A stretch of 64,000 nt of DNA from Shimia sp. CNT1-13L.2 (GTDB lineage Bacteria; Pseudomonadota; Alphaproteobacteria; Rhodobacterales; Rhodobacteraceae): assembly GCF_024331145.1 (NCBI RefSeq), contig NZ_JANDJO010000004.1:1-64000 (forward strand), given 5' to 3'. Position 1 is the stretch's first letter; the number at the start of each line of letters is the position of its first letter. Shown one piece after another: positions 17,376-26,775 of this stretch. A program made the translations under genes and the position numbers. Under the pieces are notes generated by a model. It searched no databases and was not told the DNA's origin. It saw only the letters and a program-made list of their open reading frames with translations.

Positions 17376-19094
17376 TCAGATCGGAAGGCCGACGACGAAA
17401 CGCGCACCCAAGGGTTCGGAGGTCACGTCTGCATCCGTCGGGCGGATGTTTTCGGCCCAGATCACACCGCCATGCGCCTCGACGATCTGCTTGGAGATCG
17501 CAAGTCCAAGGCCCGAGTTGTTGCCGAACTGATCTTCGGGGCGCTGCGAATAGAAGCGGTTGAAGATCTTGGCCAGTGCCTGATCGGGAATGCCGGGGCC
17601 GGTGTCTTCGACCACGACAAGCACGCGGTTTTCGCGGCGACGTGCCCAGACACGGATGGCATCGCCATCCTCACAGAAGCTGACGGCGTTGGTGATCAGG
17701 TTCACGAACACCTGTGCAAGCCGCGCTTCGAGACCGTTGATATGGATCGGCTTGGCGGGCAGATCGGTGATGAAATCGATCCCCTTGCCCTTGGCATCCT
17801 CGCCCAGATACTGGGTCAGGTTGCCGATCATCTCGAGCAGGTTGAACCGCTCTTCCTCTTCCTTGACCAGTTCGGAATCAAGGCGCGAGGCGTTGGAGAT
17901 GTCGCTGACAAGACGGTCAAGGCGGCGCACGTCGTGGTCGATCACGTCGAGCAGTTTCTCGCGATGCTCTTCCTTCTTGACCATGCGCAGCGAGCCGACG
18001 GCCGAGCGCAGGCTGGCCAGCGGGTTCTTGATCTCGTGGGCAACGTCGGCGGCGAATTGCTCGTTGCTGTCGATCCGGTCGTAGAGCGCGGACACCATCC
18101 CGCGCAGGGCGCCGGACAGGCGGCCGATCTCGTCGGGGCGCGCGGTCAGATCGGGGATGCGAACGCGGCCGGGGTTCACCGTGTGGGAATCTCTGTCGCG
18201 GCCGATCTCTGCAGCTGCGGCAAGATCGGAAAGAGGATTGGAAATGGTCGAGGCCAGCACCATCGAGAGGCCAATCGACACCACGGTCGCGATGACGAAC
18301 ATCTGCAGGACGCGCTCGCGTTCACTGCGCACCAGTTGGTCCAGCTCGCCTGCGGCGCTTGTCAGAACTACGACACCCACCGGCGATCCGTTTTGCGTAA
18401 ACGGCTGTGCAACGGCAAAGACCGAGCTGTCCTCGGGGCCGCGCAGCGTGGTTAGAAGCGCCTCGCCGTTCAGCGACTGGGTGGCGATGGCGGTGGCCTG
18501 ATCAAGGATGCTCTGGCCCTTGGTGGAAATCAGGTCTTCTTCACCGGCGATATTCCCCCACAGCCAGTTCAGCGTGTTGGTAATCGGCGTACCGCTGGGC
18601 CGTTCGGCAAGAGCATTGGCCGCTTCCGATGTCGCGGTGCCCTGGTTGGTGCCAACCAGATTGTCGGTGGTGTCGAAGACATAGACGTGGGTGCCCTGAC
18701 GAAGGGGCAGTTTTTCAAGCGTCTGGCCAACATCGACGCCATCCCCCGTCACGAGGTTGACCGGTGCACCGGCGGGCATCTGTGCCTCGAACGCACCGGC
18801 AATCAGCCGCGCTTCGGACAGAAGGCCCGATGCGCGCTGCACCGCGAGACTGTCGCGGGCCGAGTTGAGGTAGAGGATACCTGCAACAAGAATGCACAGC
18901 GCAATCAGGTTGAACGTGATGATCTTGCGGGTCAGTGGCGATTTGCTCAGGGGCAAGAGGCGGCGGCGCTCACGGCGTCCCCGCAACTCGTTTTCGACAT
19001 TGGCTTCGGGGGCGACCCAATCGTCGCCCAGCACAACGTCGCCATCCCGCCCTTGGGCCATGTCGCGCACGTCTATCCTTTCGGCCAGAGCCAT
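17376..19094 (-). CDS. chvG: Sensor histidine kinase ChvG/ExoS
   Basis: A 572-residue membrane histidine kinase. Two transmembrane segments (about 57-76 and 264-282) flank a periplasmic sensor domain of about 185 residues, followed by a HAMP linker, the dimerisation/phosphoacceptor box AADVAHEIKNPLASLRSAVG with His353, and an ATPase domain with the N box (NLITNAVSF), DTGPGIP and GLGLAISKQIVEAHGG. In rhizobia and Agrobacterium ChvG/ExoS responds to acid and envelope signals, in Agrobacterium under control of the periplasmic protein ExoR. The gene is 7 bp after chvI and directly before hprK. Confidence 0.94.
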   Translation of the reverse strand: MALAERIDVRDMAQGRDGDVVLGDDWVAPEANVENELRGRRERRRLLPLSKSPLTRKIITFNLIALCILVAGILYLNSARDSLAVQRASGLLSEARLIAGAFEAQMPAGAPVNLVTGDGVDVGQTLEKLPLRQGTHVYVFDTTDNLVGTNQGTATSEAANALAERPSGTPITNTLNWLWGNIAGEEDLISTKGQSILDQATAIATQSLNGEALLTTLRGPEDSSVFAVAQPFTQNGSPVGVVVLTSAAGELDQLVRSERERVLQMFVIATVVSIGLSMVLASTISNPLSDLAAAAEIGRDRDSHTVNPGRVRIPDLTARPDEIGRLSGALRGMVSALYDRIDSNEQFAADVAHEIKNPLASLRSAVGSLRMVKKEEHREKLLDVIDHDVRRLDRLVSDISNASRLDSELVKEEEERFNLLEMIGNLTQYLGEDAKGKGIDFITDLPAKPIHINGLEARLAQVFVNLITNAVSFCEDGDAIRVWARRRENRVLVVVEDTGPGIPDQALAKIFNRFYSQRPEDQFGNNSGLGLAISKQIVEAHGGVIWAENIRPTDADVTSEPLGARFVVGLPI

Positions 19095-19101
19095 TTATCG
19101 C

Positions 19102-19803
19102 TCACTCTTCGTTGTATCTGTATCCGATGCCGTAGAGCGTCTCGATTGCGGAGAAATCGGAATCGGCTGTACGCATCTTCTTGCGCAGTCGCTTGATGTG
19201 GCTGTCGATGGTCCGGTCATCCACATAGACCTGATCGTCATAGGCGACATCCATCAGCTGATCGCGCGATTTCACGAAACCGGGGCGTTGTGCCAGGGCC
19301 TGCAGCAGCAGGAACTCCGTCACCGTGAGGGTCACGTCCTTGCCTTTCCAGCTGACCGAGTGGCGCAGCGGGTCCATTGTCAGCTCACCGCGCACCATCA
19401 CCTTGGTGTCTTCGGTGTCGCCGGTCACGTTGCCTTCGACCGCGTCCTGGCGGCGCAGGAGGGCGCGGATACGTTCCACCAGAAGACGCTGCGAGAAGGG
19501 TTTCTTGACGTAGTCGTCCGCGCCCATGCGTAGGCCGAGAACCTCGTCGATCTCGTCGTCCTTGGAGGTGAGGAAAATCACCGGCATCGTGGTCTTCTGG
19601 CGCAACCGCTGAAGCAGGTCCATGCCATCCATGCGCGGCATCTTGATGTCGAGCACGGCCATGTCCGGGAGTTTCTTGTTGAATGCGTCGAGGGCCTGCT
19701 GGCCGTCGTTGTACGTTTCGACCTCAAAGCCTTCCGCTTCGAGAGTCATGGATACTGATGTGAGGATGTTCCTGTCGTCATCCACCAAGGCGATCTTCGA
19801 CAT
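19102..19803 (-). CDS. chvI: Response regulator ChvI
   Basis: A 233-residue OmpR/PhoB-type response regulator. The receiver domain has the acidic pocket (VDDDRN) and the phosphoacceptor Asp52 in [12 protein letters not shown], with Lys in YVKKPFS. The C-terminal winged helix (about 135-230) ends YGIGYRYNE. It is the partner of ChvG downstream. In Agrobacterium and Sinorhizobium ChvI controls envelope, exopolysaccharide and acid-induced genes, and its locus lies next to pckA, as here. The start is the ATG at 19803. Confidence 0.95.
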   Translation of the reverse strand: MSKIALVDDDRNILTSVSMTLEAEGFEVETYNDGQQALDAFNKKLPDMAVLDIKMPRMDGMDLLQRLRQKTTMPVIFLTSKDDEIDEVLGLRMGADDYVKKPFSQRLLVERIRALLRRQDAVEGNVTGDTEDTKVMVRGELTMDPLRHSVSWKGKDVTLTVTEFLLLQALAQRPGFVKSRDQLMDVAYDDQVYVDDRTIDSHIKRLRKKMRTADSDFSAIETLYGIGYRYNEE

Positions 19804-20166
19804 TGCCTGATCCTTTACTGCTCTAATTTTTATGCCTGCTTTTTTGCGTCATTATGCGCCTTTCCGGGGATTTAGATCAATCCCAAAGTACGAATCAGGC
19901 CGGAACCACCCCATATTTGACGTCGATTTCCCTTATCAATGGCTAAAATGACTCACTGTTTTAGGCGGTTTTCTACCAATGCGGGCGTTGATGGCGCTAA
20001 CGTCCACTTGGTTGCGCTAACTGCGCGAAAGCGTCCTGTTCATTCACAGAAGCGCCATGCTAAGAGCGCTGCATCGCCGCACGAGTCACGGCGAAAGGGC
20101 AATCAATTCGTTGCCCGTGAAGGAATAAACCGCCGCCTCGGACGAGCCGGCTACAGGAGTTAGAGC
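19804..20166. promoter_or_regulatory. Divergent control region between chvI and pckA
   Basis: This 363-bp stretch holds no credible gene. The chvI-proximal part (19810-19960) is relatively AT-rich and should carry the chvI promoter. The central part contains two operator-like sites, described separately, at 19990-20021. The pckA-proximal part ends with a ribosome-binding site (CAGGAG) 12 bases before the pckA ATG. No terminator is expected or seen. Confidence 0.6.
19990..20021 (+). promoter_or_regulatory. Two LacI-type operator half-matching sites upstream of pckA
   Basis: GATGGCGCTAAC (19990-20001) and GGTTGCGCTAAC (20010-20021) share GCGCTAAC, start exactly 20 bp apart, and each match the palindrome GTTAGCGCTAAC at 10 of 12 positions. 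A GCGC-centred palindrome is typical of LacI-family regulators. The LacI-family protein known as CceR in Rhodobacter and PckR in Sinorhizobium controls pckA and central carbon genes; assignment to that regulator is my inference from location and shape. Confidence 0.5.
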
Positions 20167-21765
20167 ATGACATTTGGACGGGTAAACCCGCAATTCCGCC
20201 TCGAAGATCAAGGGATCGAAGGGCTGGGCAATGTCTATTATAACCTCATGGAGCCCGCGCTGATCGAAGCCGCGCTCAAGAACGGCGAAGGAACGCTGGG
20301 TAACGGTGGGGCATTCCTCGTTTCGACCGGCAAGTTCACCGGCCGTTCGCCCAAGGACAAGCACGTCGTCAAAACCGACAGCGTTGTCGACAGCATCTGG
20401 TGGGAAAACAACGCCGCAATGACCCCGGAAGGGTTCGACAACCTTTATGCCGACATGATCGAGCACATGAAGGGTGGCGACTACTACGTTCAGGACCTGG
20501 TTGGCGGCGCCGACGCGAAACACGCGATCAACGTGCGCTTTGTTCAGGAACTGGCCTGGCACAACCTGTTCATCCGTCACATGATGCGTCGCCCCGACCG
20601 TGAAGACCTCGACGGCTTCCTGGCGGATTACACCGTCATCAACTGCCCCAGCTTCCAGGCGAACCCGGAGCGTCACAACTGCCGTTCCGAAACCGTCATC
20701 GCGATGAACTTTGATCGCAAGATGATCCTGATCGGTGGCACCGAGTACGCAGGCGAAAACAAGAAATCGATCTTCACCCTGCTGAACTACCTCCTGCCGG
20801 AAAAAGGCATCATGCCGATGCACTGCTCGGCAAACCACGCCAACAACAACCCCGTCGACACCGCCGTCTTCTTCGGCCTGTCGGGCACCGGCAAGACCAC
20901 CCTCTCGGCCGATCCGTCGCGCACCCTGATTGGGGACGATGAACACGGCTGGTCGGACAACGGCACCTTCAACTTCGAAGGCGGCTGCTATGCCAAGACC
21001 ATCAGCCTGAACCCCGAGGCCGAGCCGGAAATCTATGCCACCACCTCGAAGTTCGGCACCGTGATCGAGAACATGGTCTTTGACGAAGAGACCAAGGAAC
21101 TCGACTTCGAAGACGACAGCCTGACCGCCAACATGCGTTGCGCCTACCCGCTGGAGTATATCTCGAACGCGTCGAAAACCGCCGTGGGTGGCCATCCAAA
21201 GAACATCATCATGCTGACCTGTGATGCCTTCGGTGTTCTGCCTCCGATCGCGCGCCTTACCCCGGCGCAGGCGATGTACCACTTCCTGTCGGGCTTCACC
21301 TCGAAAGTGGCCGGAACCGAGCGCGGCGTGACCGAGCCCGAGCCGACCTTCTCGACCTGCTTTGGCGCACCCTTCATGCCGCGTCGCCCCGAAGCCTATG
21401 GCAACCTGCTGCGTGAGAAGATCGCCCAGCACGGTGCGACCTGCTGGCTGGTCAACACCGGTTGGACCGGTGGCGCCTATGGCACTGGGTCGCGTATGCC
21501 GATCCGCGCCACCCGCGCCCTGCTAACCGCCGCGCTGGAAGGCACGCTGAGCGAAGTCGAATTCCGCAAGGACCCGAACTTTGGTTTCGAGGTTCCGGTG
21601 AACGTACCGGGTGTTGCAGAAGTCCTGCTTGACCCGCGCCGCACCTGGGACGACGCCGACGCCTATGACCGTCAGGCCGCGAAGCTGGTCGAGATGTTCT
21701 CGAACAACTTCGAACAATACCTGCCCTACATCGACGCAGACGTGAAAGCGGCTGCCATCGGCTAA
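20167..21765 (+). CDS. pckA: Phosphoenolpyruvate carboxykinase (ATP)
   Basis: A 532-residue ATP-dependent PEP carboxykinase converting oxaloacetate and ATP to PEP, CO2 and ADP, the first gluconeogenic step. The substrate-binding segment [13 protein letters not shown] is near 53-65, the kinase-1a P-loop [11 protein letters not shown] is at 237-247, the kinase-2 metal site [13 protein letters not shown] follows, and the C-terminal [15 protein letters not shown] is typical. The length is normal. It is divergent from chvI-chvG, a placement conserved in alphaproteobacteria, and has candidate LacI-type operators upstream. Codon bias suggests high expression. Confidence 0.97.
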   Translation: MTFGRVNPQFRLEDQGIEGLGNVYYNLMEPALIEAALKNGEGTLGNGGAFLVSTGKFTGRSPKDKHVVKTDSVVDSIWWENNAAMTPEGFDNLYADMIEHMKGGDYYVQDLVGGADAKHAINVRFVQELAWHNLFIRHMMRRPDREDLDGFLADYTVINCPSFQANPERHNCRSETVIAMNFDRKMILIGGTEYAGENKKSIFTLLNYLLPEKGIMPMHCSANHANNNPVDTAVFFGLSGTGKTTLSADPSRTLIGDDEHGWSDNGTFNFEGGCYAKTISLNPEAEPEIYATTSKFGTVIENMVFDEETKELDFEDDSLTANMRCAYPLEYISNASKTAVGGHPKNIIMLTCDAFGVLPPIARLTPAQAMYHFLSGFTSKVAGTERGVTEPEPTFSTCFGAPFMPRRPEAYGNLLREKIAQHGATCWLVNTGWTGGAYGTGSRMPIRATRALLTAALEGTLSEVEFRKDPNFGFEVPVNVPGVAEVLLDPRRTWDDADAYDRQAAKLVEMFSNNFEQYLPYIDADVKAAAIG

Positions 21766-21788
21766 GCCGGGTTTCGGTTACAGAATTG

Positions 21789-21817
21789 AAAAGCCCCGCA
21801 TCGCGCGGGGCTTTTTC
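21789..21817 (+). terminator. Rho-independent terminator of pckA
   Basis: AAGCCCCGC and GCGGGGCTT form a 9-bp stem with a 5-base loop, preceded by A residues and followed by TTTTTCTTTT. It lies about 25 bp after the pckA stop. Confidence 0.92.
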
Positions 21818-21864
21818 TTTTGCGGCGGAGGCATGTGGCCCAAACGCGGCATCGGGTTTGGCGG

Positions 21865-22983
21865 TCAGGAACTGATCGTATTGCGGAACCGTGCAAGGCT
21901 GCCGGTCAGAAAAACGGCCCCAAGACCGAAGATGGTAAGCAGTTCGGGCCAGACCGTGCTGATCCCTGCCCCGCGGAACGCCACGGCCTGGGCAAAGGCC
22001 ATATAGTGGCGCGAGGGCAAAAGCCACGAGACCGGCTGCACGATTGCCGGCTGGCTTTCAATCGGGCTCATGCCACCGGACAGCATCATCATCGGCAACA
22101 CGATCATCAGCACCATCAGCGCGAACTGCGCCATCGTGCGGGCCATGGTGCCAAGCAGGATGCCAATGGCAGCAGCAGCAAACAGATAAAGACCGGTGCC
22201 CGCAATCAACAACGCCTCGGAGCCGGCAATCGGCACGTTGAGAAAGCCTTTCACCACAAAGTTCAGCGACAGGGTGAACGCCCCGATGATGACCAGCCCG
22301 TTGGCCCAGATCTTGGCCGCGGCGATTTCGAAGGCGGTCAGCGGCATCACCAGAAGGTGCTCGATGGTGCCGTGCTCCCGTTCCCGGATCAGCGCAGCAC
22401 CAGTGAGCAGAATGGTCACCATCGACAGGAAATCCAAAAGGCCGGTCATCGCCGAAAACCAGACCTGTGTGCCGTTTTCATTGAAGGCACGGCGCAGGAC
22501 AAGGGTGATCGGCAGGTCCGTCTGAACATCCTCGCGCGCGATGTGGCGCGAGATTTCGTCGGCAAGGATGCTTTGGATATAGCCATCCCCCAGCCCCGCC
22601 TGAAGCACCGCTGTCGCGTCGATATTGAGCTGAATTTCGGGCTTCAGCCCTTTGCGAAGATCCGCTTCGAAGCGGGGTGGAATGACCAGCGCAAAGAGGT
22701 ATTCACCACGGTCCATCGCGATGTCGATCTCGTCGATGCCAAGATGGTCCGGCCGTTGGAAGAAAGGCGGATAGAAGGCATCAGAGATTTCACGGGAGAG
22801 GGGCGAATTGTCCTCGTCCACGATGACGATGGAAGCGTTGTTCAGGTTCTCGGGAATTTCAGCGGCCTGCGAATAGACCATGACGGTAAAGACAAACAGG
22901 ATCAGGCCGCTCATCACCGGATCGCCGAGAACGGCGCGGAGTTCCTTGGTGCCCAGCCAGAAAATGCGCAGAAGGCTTTTCAT
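21865..22983 (-). CDS. ABC-2 type transporter permease (YhhJ-like)
   Basis: A 372-residue membrane protein with an N-terminal helix (about 22-40), a large extracytoplasmic domain (about 45-175), and five further hydrophobic segments in the C-terminal half. The sequence LIREREHGTIEHLLVMPLT before the membrane block is the ABC2_membrane_3 signature. It is the last gene of a HlyD / RbbA / permease operon, starting one base after the rbbA stop, with the ribosome-binding site inside rbbA. In E. coli the same order is yhiI-rbbA-yhhJ. The longer in-frame upstream start is rejected because it would overlap rbbA. Confidence 0.92.
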   Translation of the reverse strand: MKSLLRIFWLGTKELRAVLGDPVMSGLILFVFTVMVYSQAAEIPENLNNASIVIVDEDNSPLSREISDAFYPPFFQRPDHLGIDEIDIAMDRGEYLFALVIPPRFEADLRKGLKPEIQLNIDATAVLQAGLGDGYIQSILADEISRHIAREDVQTDLPITLVLRRAFNENGTQVWFSAMTGLLDFLSMVTILLTGAALIREREHGTIEHLLVMPLTAFEIAAAKIWANGLVIIGAFTLSLNFVVKGFLNVPIAGSEALLIAGTGLYLFAAAAIGILLGTMARTMAQFALMVLMIVLPMMMLSGGMSPIESQPAIVQPVSWLLPSRHYMAFAQAVAFRGAGISTVWPELLTIFGLGAVFLTGSLARFRNTISS

Positions 22984-22984
22984 C

Positions 22985-25723
22985 TTACCGCTCCTGCTTT
23001 CTGAGGCGCATGAGCGCGAGGCCAAGGAAAACCGGGACAAACACCATCATCCAGAAGACATCCGCCGAAAGCTCTTCGAGACCAAGCCCCTTGGTAATGG
23101 TGCCAACACTGATCCGCACGAAATAGGAGGCGGGCCAGAGGTTGCCGATCATCTGGCCGCCTTCCGTCAGGGTCGAGATCGGCTGAACCATGCCCGAGAA
23201 CTGCACCGTCGGCATCATCGACAAGAGGGCGGCGGTAAAGACGGCGGCAACCTGGCTGTTGGTCAGGGTCGAGATCAGCAGGCCGTAGGACGTCGAGACC
23301 ACGACATAGACAAGCGCCGCAAGGGTCATCGTGAGGAGCGACCCCTTGAAGGTGACCCCCAAGAGCGTCGTGATCAGGAACAGGAGCAGGAAGAAATTGA
23401 CCAGACCAATCACCACGTAGGGCAATTGCTTGCCAACAAGGAATTCGATCTTCGTCGTCGGCGTCACGTAGAAGTTGGTGATGGTGCCGATTTCCTTTTC
23501 GCGGGCGACGGAGACGGCCATGAGGATGGCGGGGAACATCATCAACAGGATCGCGGGGATGGCGGGGCCCATGGCGTTGATGCTCTCGAAGGTGGGGTTA
23601 TAGCGATAGCGGCTTTCGACGGCATAGGTCTCGAACGCCTCCGGATCATAGCCTTCGTCGCGGATCACCTTCTGGACCTGTTCGACATGGGCGGCGTTGA
23701 CATAGCCTTCGATGGTGCCCGCGCGCATGGTGTTGGCGCCGTCCACCCAGGCCGAAATCTCTGGGGACTGACCCTGCCGCAGGTCGCGTCCAAAGCCGTT
23801 GGGGATTTCGATGGCAACGGTCACCTCGCCCTTTTGCAGAGCCTTTTCAAGCTCTTCCACGCTTTGCAGGGGCGGCTGTTCCTCGAAATACCTGGAGCCG
23901 GACAGGTTGGCGACATAGTCGCGGCTGGCCGGTGTCTGATCGAGATCGAGGGCGGCCATGGTGAGGTCTTCGACATCCATCGACACACCGTAGGACAGCA
24001 CCACGAGCAACAAAGCCGAACCGACAAAGGCAAAGGCAAGACGGATCGGATCGCGGACAACTTCCATGGCTTCCCGCATGGAATAGGCCAGCAGACGCGC
24101 CATGCTGAAGCCGCGGTGACGCTTGCGTTTGGGGGCGGATTCGGGCTGTCGGTCCTGCGTCGGTATCACGTCGGTATCGCGACGGTCCCCGATGGCGTCC
24201 TCGATATAGCCGATGAACGCCTCTTCCAGAGTCTCGGCCCCGCGCTTTTCGACAAGGCCATCCGGCGTGTCCGCAACCAGCACCTCGCCCGCGTGCATGA
24301 GCGAAATGCGATCACAGCGCAGGGCTTCGTTCATGAAGTGGGTCGAGATAAAGATCGTCACCCCCTCGCCGCGCGACAGTTCAACAAGCAGTTCCCAGAA
24401 ATCATCCCGCGCCACAGGGTCCACGCCCGATGTCGGTTCATCAAGGATAAGGATTTCCGGTTCGTGCAGCACCGCAACCGCCAGCGACAGGCGCTGACGC
24501 AGACCAAGAGGAAGATCGCCAGAGGGGCTGTCCATATGCGGGCTGAGACCAAAGCGATCTGCCAGCGAGGCAATGCGGTCACGAGATGCTGCGGGATCAA
24601 GACGGAACAGGCGGGCGTGCAGCGTGAGGTTTTGTTCGACCGTAAGTTCGCCATAGAGTGAAAAGGCCTGGGACATGAAGCCCACCCGCTTGCGCATCTC
24701 GATGTCAGAGGCATCAACCGGATGGCCAAACAGATAGGCCTCGCCTTCGGACATCGGCAGAAGACCTGTGAGCATCTTCATTGTGGTCGTCTTGCCGCAA
24801 CCATTGGAGCCGAGAAAGCCGAAGATCTCGCCGCGCCTGATTTCGAAACTCACGTCTTTCACCGCCGTGAAATCGCCGAACCGCCGGGTCAGATGGCGGG
24901 CGGTGATGGCGGGCGTGTCGCCACTGTCTTCCAGCGGCGGGATGACAAGTTCGCGGGCATTGGCGCGCTTTTCTTCCGGCAGCAGCTGGACAAAGGCGGC
25001 CTCGAGATCATCGGTGCCGGTTTTGGCCATCAACTCCTGCGCCGTGCCAGTGTCGAGCACCCGACCCGCGTCCATCGCCACCAGCCAGTCAAAGCCCTGC
25101 GCCTCGTCCATATAGGCGGTGGAGACAAGGACGGACATGGCCGGACGATCCGCCCGAATGCCGGCGATCAGCTGCCAGAACTGGCGTCGCGACAGCGGAT
25201 CGACTCCGGTGGTCGGTTCGTCAAGGATCAGAAGGTCGGGGTCATGCAGCAGGGAACAACACAGGCCCAGCTTTTGCTTCATGCCGCCCGACAGCTTGCC
25301 TGCTGGGCGGGAGAGAAAAGGATCAAGGCCGGTGGCCTGTGTCAGACGCGCGATGCGGGCTTCACGTTCCTTGGGTGTCAGGCCGAACAACTGGGCAAAG
25401 AAGGTCAGGTTCTCGCGCACGCTCAGCGTATGGTAGAGGTTCTTGCCCAGACCCTGCGGCATATAGGCGATGCGCGGACCTGCGCGCCCCCGATGGCGGG
25501 TCGAGGCCATATTGCCATCCAGCACCATCACCTCACCGGTCTGAACCGCACGGGCCCCAGAGATCAGATCAAGCAGGGTGGATTTGCCCACGCCGTCGGG
25601 ACCGATCAACCCGGCCATGATCCCGGCGGGGATATCCAGCGAGATATCATCCAGTGCCACAACGCTCTTGTAGCGCTGGGACACGCCGCGCAACGAGATG
25701 ACAGGGGGCTTGGGAGGGTGCAT
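22985..25723 (-). CDS. rbbA: RbbA-like ABC transporter: two ATPase domains fused to a permease
   Basis: A 912-residue fusion, the same length class as E. coli RbbA. ATPase 1 (about 8-235) has the P-loop GPDGVGKST, signature LSGGMKQ and LILDEPTTGVDP. ATPase 2 (about 270-495) has GSNGCGKTT and LILDEPTSGVDP, but its signature is degenerate (LPLGLRQ). A permease half (about 540-912) has an N-terminal helix, an extracytoplasmic domain and five C-terminal helices, with REKEIGTITNFYVTPTT. E. coli RbbA was described as ribosome-associated; in this operon, with a HlyD protein and a second permease, export is the more likely role. The linker (residues 516-526) contains the 33-nt repeated element. Confidence 0.92.
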   Translation of the reverse strand: MHPPKPPVISLRGVSQRYKSVVALDDISLDIPAGIMAGLIGPDGVGKSTLLDLISGARAVQTGEVMVLDGNMASTRHRGRAGPRIAYMPQGLGKNLYHTLSVRENLTFFAQLFGLTPKEREARIARLTQATGLDPFLSRPAGKLSGGMKQKLGLCCSLLHDPDLLILDEPTTGVDPLSRRQFWQLIAGIRADRPAMSVLVSTAYMDEAQGFDWLVAMDAGRVLDTGTAQELMAKTGTDDLEAAFVQLLPEEKRANARELVIPPLEDSGDTPAITARHLTRRFGDFTAVKDVSFEIRRGEIFGFLGSNGCGKTTTMKMLTGLLPMSEGEAYLFGHPVDASDIEMRKRVGFMSQAFSLYGELTVEQNLTLHARLFRLDPAASRDRIASLADRFGLSPHMDSPSGDLPLGLRQRLSLAVAVLHEPEILILDEPTSGVDPVARDDFWELLVELSRGEGVTIFISTHFMNEALRCDRISLMHAGEVLVADTPDGLVEKRGAETLEEAFIGYIEDAIGDRRDTDVIPTQDRQPESAPKRKRHRGFSMARLLAYSMREAMEVVRDPIRLAFAFVGSALLLVVLSYGVSMDVEDLTMAALDLDQTPASRDYVANLSGSRYFEEQPPLQSVEELEKALQKGEVTVAIEIPNGFGRDLRQGQSPEISAWVDGANTMRAGTIEGYVNAAHVEQVQKVIRDEGYDPEAFETYAVESRYRYNPTFESINAMGPAIPAILLMMFPAILMAVSVAREKEIGTITNFYVTPTTKIEFLVGKQLPYVVIGLVNFFLLLFLITTLLGVTFKGSLLTMTLAALVYVVVSTSYGLLISTLTNSQVAAVFTAALLSMMPTVQFSGMVQPISTLTEGGQMIGNLWPASYFVRISVGTITKGLGLEELSADVFWMMVFVPVFLGLALMRLRKQER
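24146..24178 (-). repeat. 33-nt in-frame element (three 11-nt repeats), copy B
   Basis: On the minus strand: GATACCGACGT, GATACCGACGC, AGGACCGACAG. It encodes DTDVIPTQDRQ at residues 516-526 of RbbA, in the hydrophilic linker between the second ATPase domain and the permease domain. Twenty-nine of 33 bases match copy A in the unrelated DUF898 gene, and both are read in the same frame and orientation relative to the host gene. Confidence 0.72.
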
Positions 25724-25734
25724 CGGCAGCCTCC

Positions 25735-26736
25735 TTACTGGTCAAGAATTGGGGTCGGCAGGCTGGTCTCAAGGAAGTCGGGCCAGGGCGAAGACGGTTG
25801 ATCCGAGGCCAGACGCACATAGGCCACGCCACGAATGCCGGTTTTCACGAGGTCCATGCGCTGCTGGACCAGTTCCTCGGGGATGCGCACCTTAACGCGG
25901 AACATCAGCTTGTCGCGTTCGTCCGCGGTTTCGACCTGCCGCGGCGTGAACTGCGAAACGGGCGACACAAAGCTGACGGTGGCGGGCACTACGACAGGGG
26001 CCACATCAAGGCGGATACGCGCCTCGGAACCGATGGCGATGCGATGCACCTGCGAAGATGGCAGGAAGAACTCGAGATACACGTCGGACAGGTCGACCAT
26101 CGTCAACAGGCGTCCGCCGGCCCCGATCACTTCGCCCGGCTCGGCCAGACGATAGAGGATGCGGCCCTTTGCGGGCGTGGCAAGCGCCGTATCCTCAAGA
26201 TTGGTTGTGATCTCATCCACCACCGACTGCGCCGCATCAACGCTGCGGCGGGCCGCTTCCACCTGTGCCTGCGCCGCACGGTGATTGGCATCCGCGACGC
26301 GCTGGTCCGACATGCGCTGATCCAGCAGTTCCTGCGAAGCAACATCGCGTTCGTGCAATTGGCGGGTGCGTTCCAACTCTTGTTCGGAGAGGTGCAACAG
26401 GGCTTCGGCCTGCACCTGCGCGGCCTCGGTGGCGGCGACATTGGCGATGCTGGCGGCCACTTCGGCCTTGGCGCGTGCCAGCTGCGCCTCAAGCGCACGG
26501 CGGTCAATGGTGGCGACAACCTGGCCCGGTTCGACCATGTCGCCCTCTTTCACGCGGATTTCGTCAACCCGGCCCGCGATCTTCGAGGAAATGTCGATCT
26601 GCACCGCTTCGATCCGACCATTGCCATAGGCGATGTCCTCGGGCAGCACCTCGCCATTCTGGTTCTGGTAGACATAGTACCCAATGGCCGCAGCAATGAC
26701 GGCCCCTACCAAGACAAACCCCCGATTGATCTTCAT
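25735..26736 (-). CDS. HlyD/EmrA-family periplasmic adaptor (YhiI-like)
   Basis: A 333-residue membrane-fusion protein. One N-terminal transmembrane segment (about 8-24) is followed by a biotinyl-lipoyl-like half domain (KIAGRVDEIRVKEGDMVEPG), a long alpha-helical coiled hairpin rich in Ala/Glu/Gln (about 85-180), the second lipoyl half (TPAKGRILYRLAEPGEVIGAG), and a beta-barrel domain. It links inner-membrane ABC components to an outer-membrane channel. It is the first gene of the operon and ends 11 bp before rbbA. No outer-membrane factor gene is nearby, so a TolC-like protein encoded elsewhere would be needed. Confidence 0.92.
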   Translation of the reverse strand: MKINRGFVLVGAVIAAAIGYYVYQNQNGEVLPEDIAYGNGRIEAVQIDISSKIAGRVDEIRVKEGDMVEPGQVVATIDRRALEAQLARAKAEVAASIANVAATEAAQVQAEALLHLSEQELERTRQLHERDVASQELLDQRMSDQRVADANHRAAQAQVEAARRSVDAAQSVVDEITTNLEDTALATPAKGRILYRLAEPGEVIGAGGRLLTMVDLSDVYLEFFLPSSQVHRIAIGSEARIRLDVAPVVVPATVSFVSPVSQFTPRQVETADERDKLMFRVKVRIPEELVQQRMDLVKTGIRGVAYVRLASDQPSSPWPDFLETSLPTPILDQ

Positions 26737-26775
26737 CGGCCCCTCACAATGCTTTCTTCGAATACCTCAGGGCCA

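Noticed and set aside
16095-18455. A 786-codon plus-strand open frame across rapZ, hprK and chvG
   Set aside because: It is antisense to three genes with full motifs, has no family features and no sensible ribosome-binding site.
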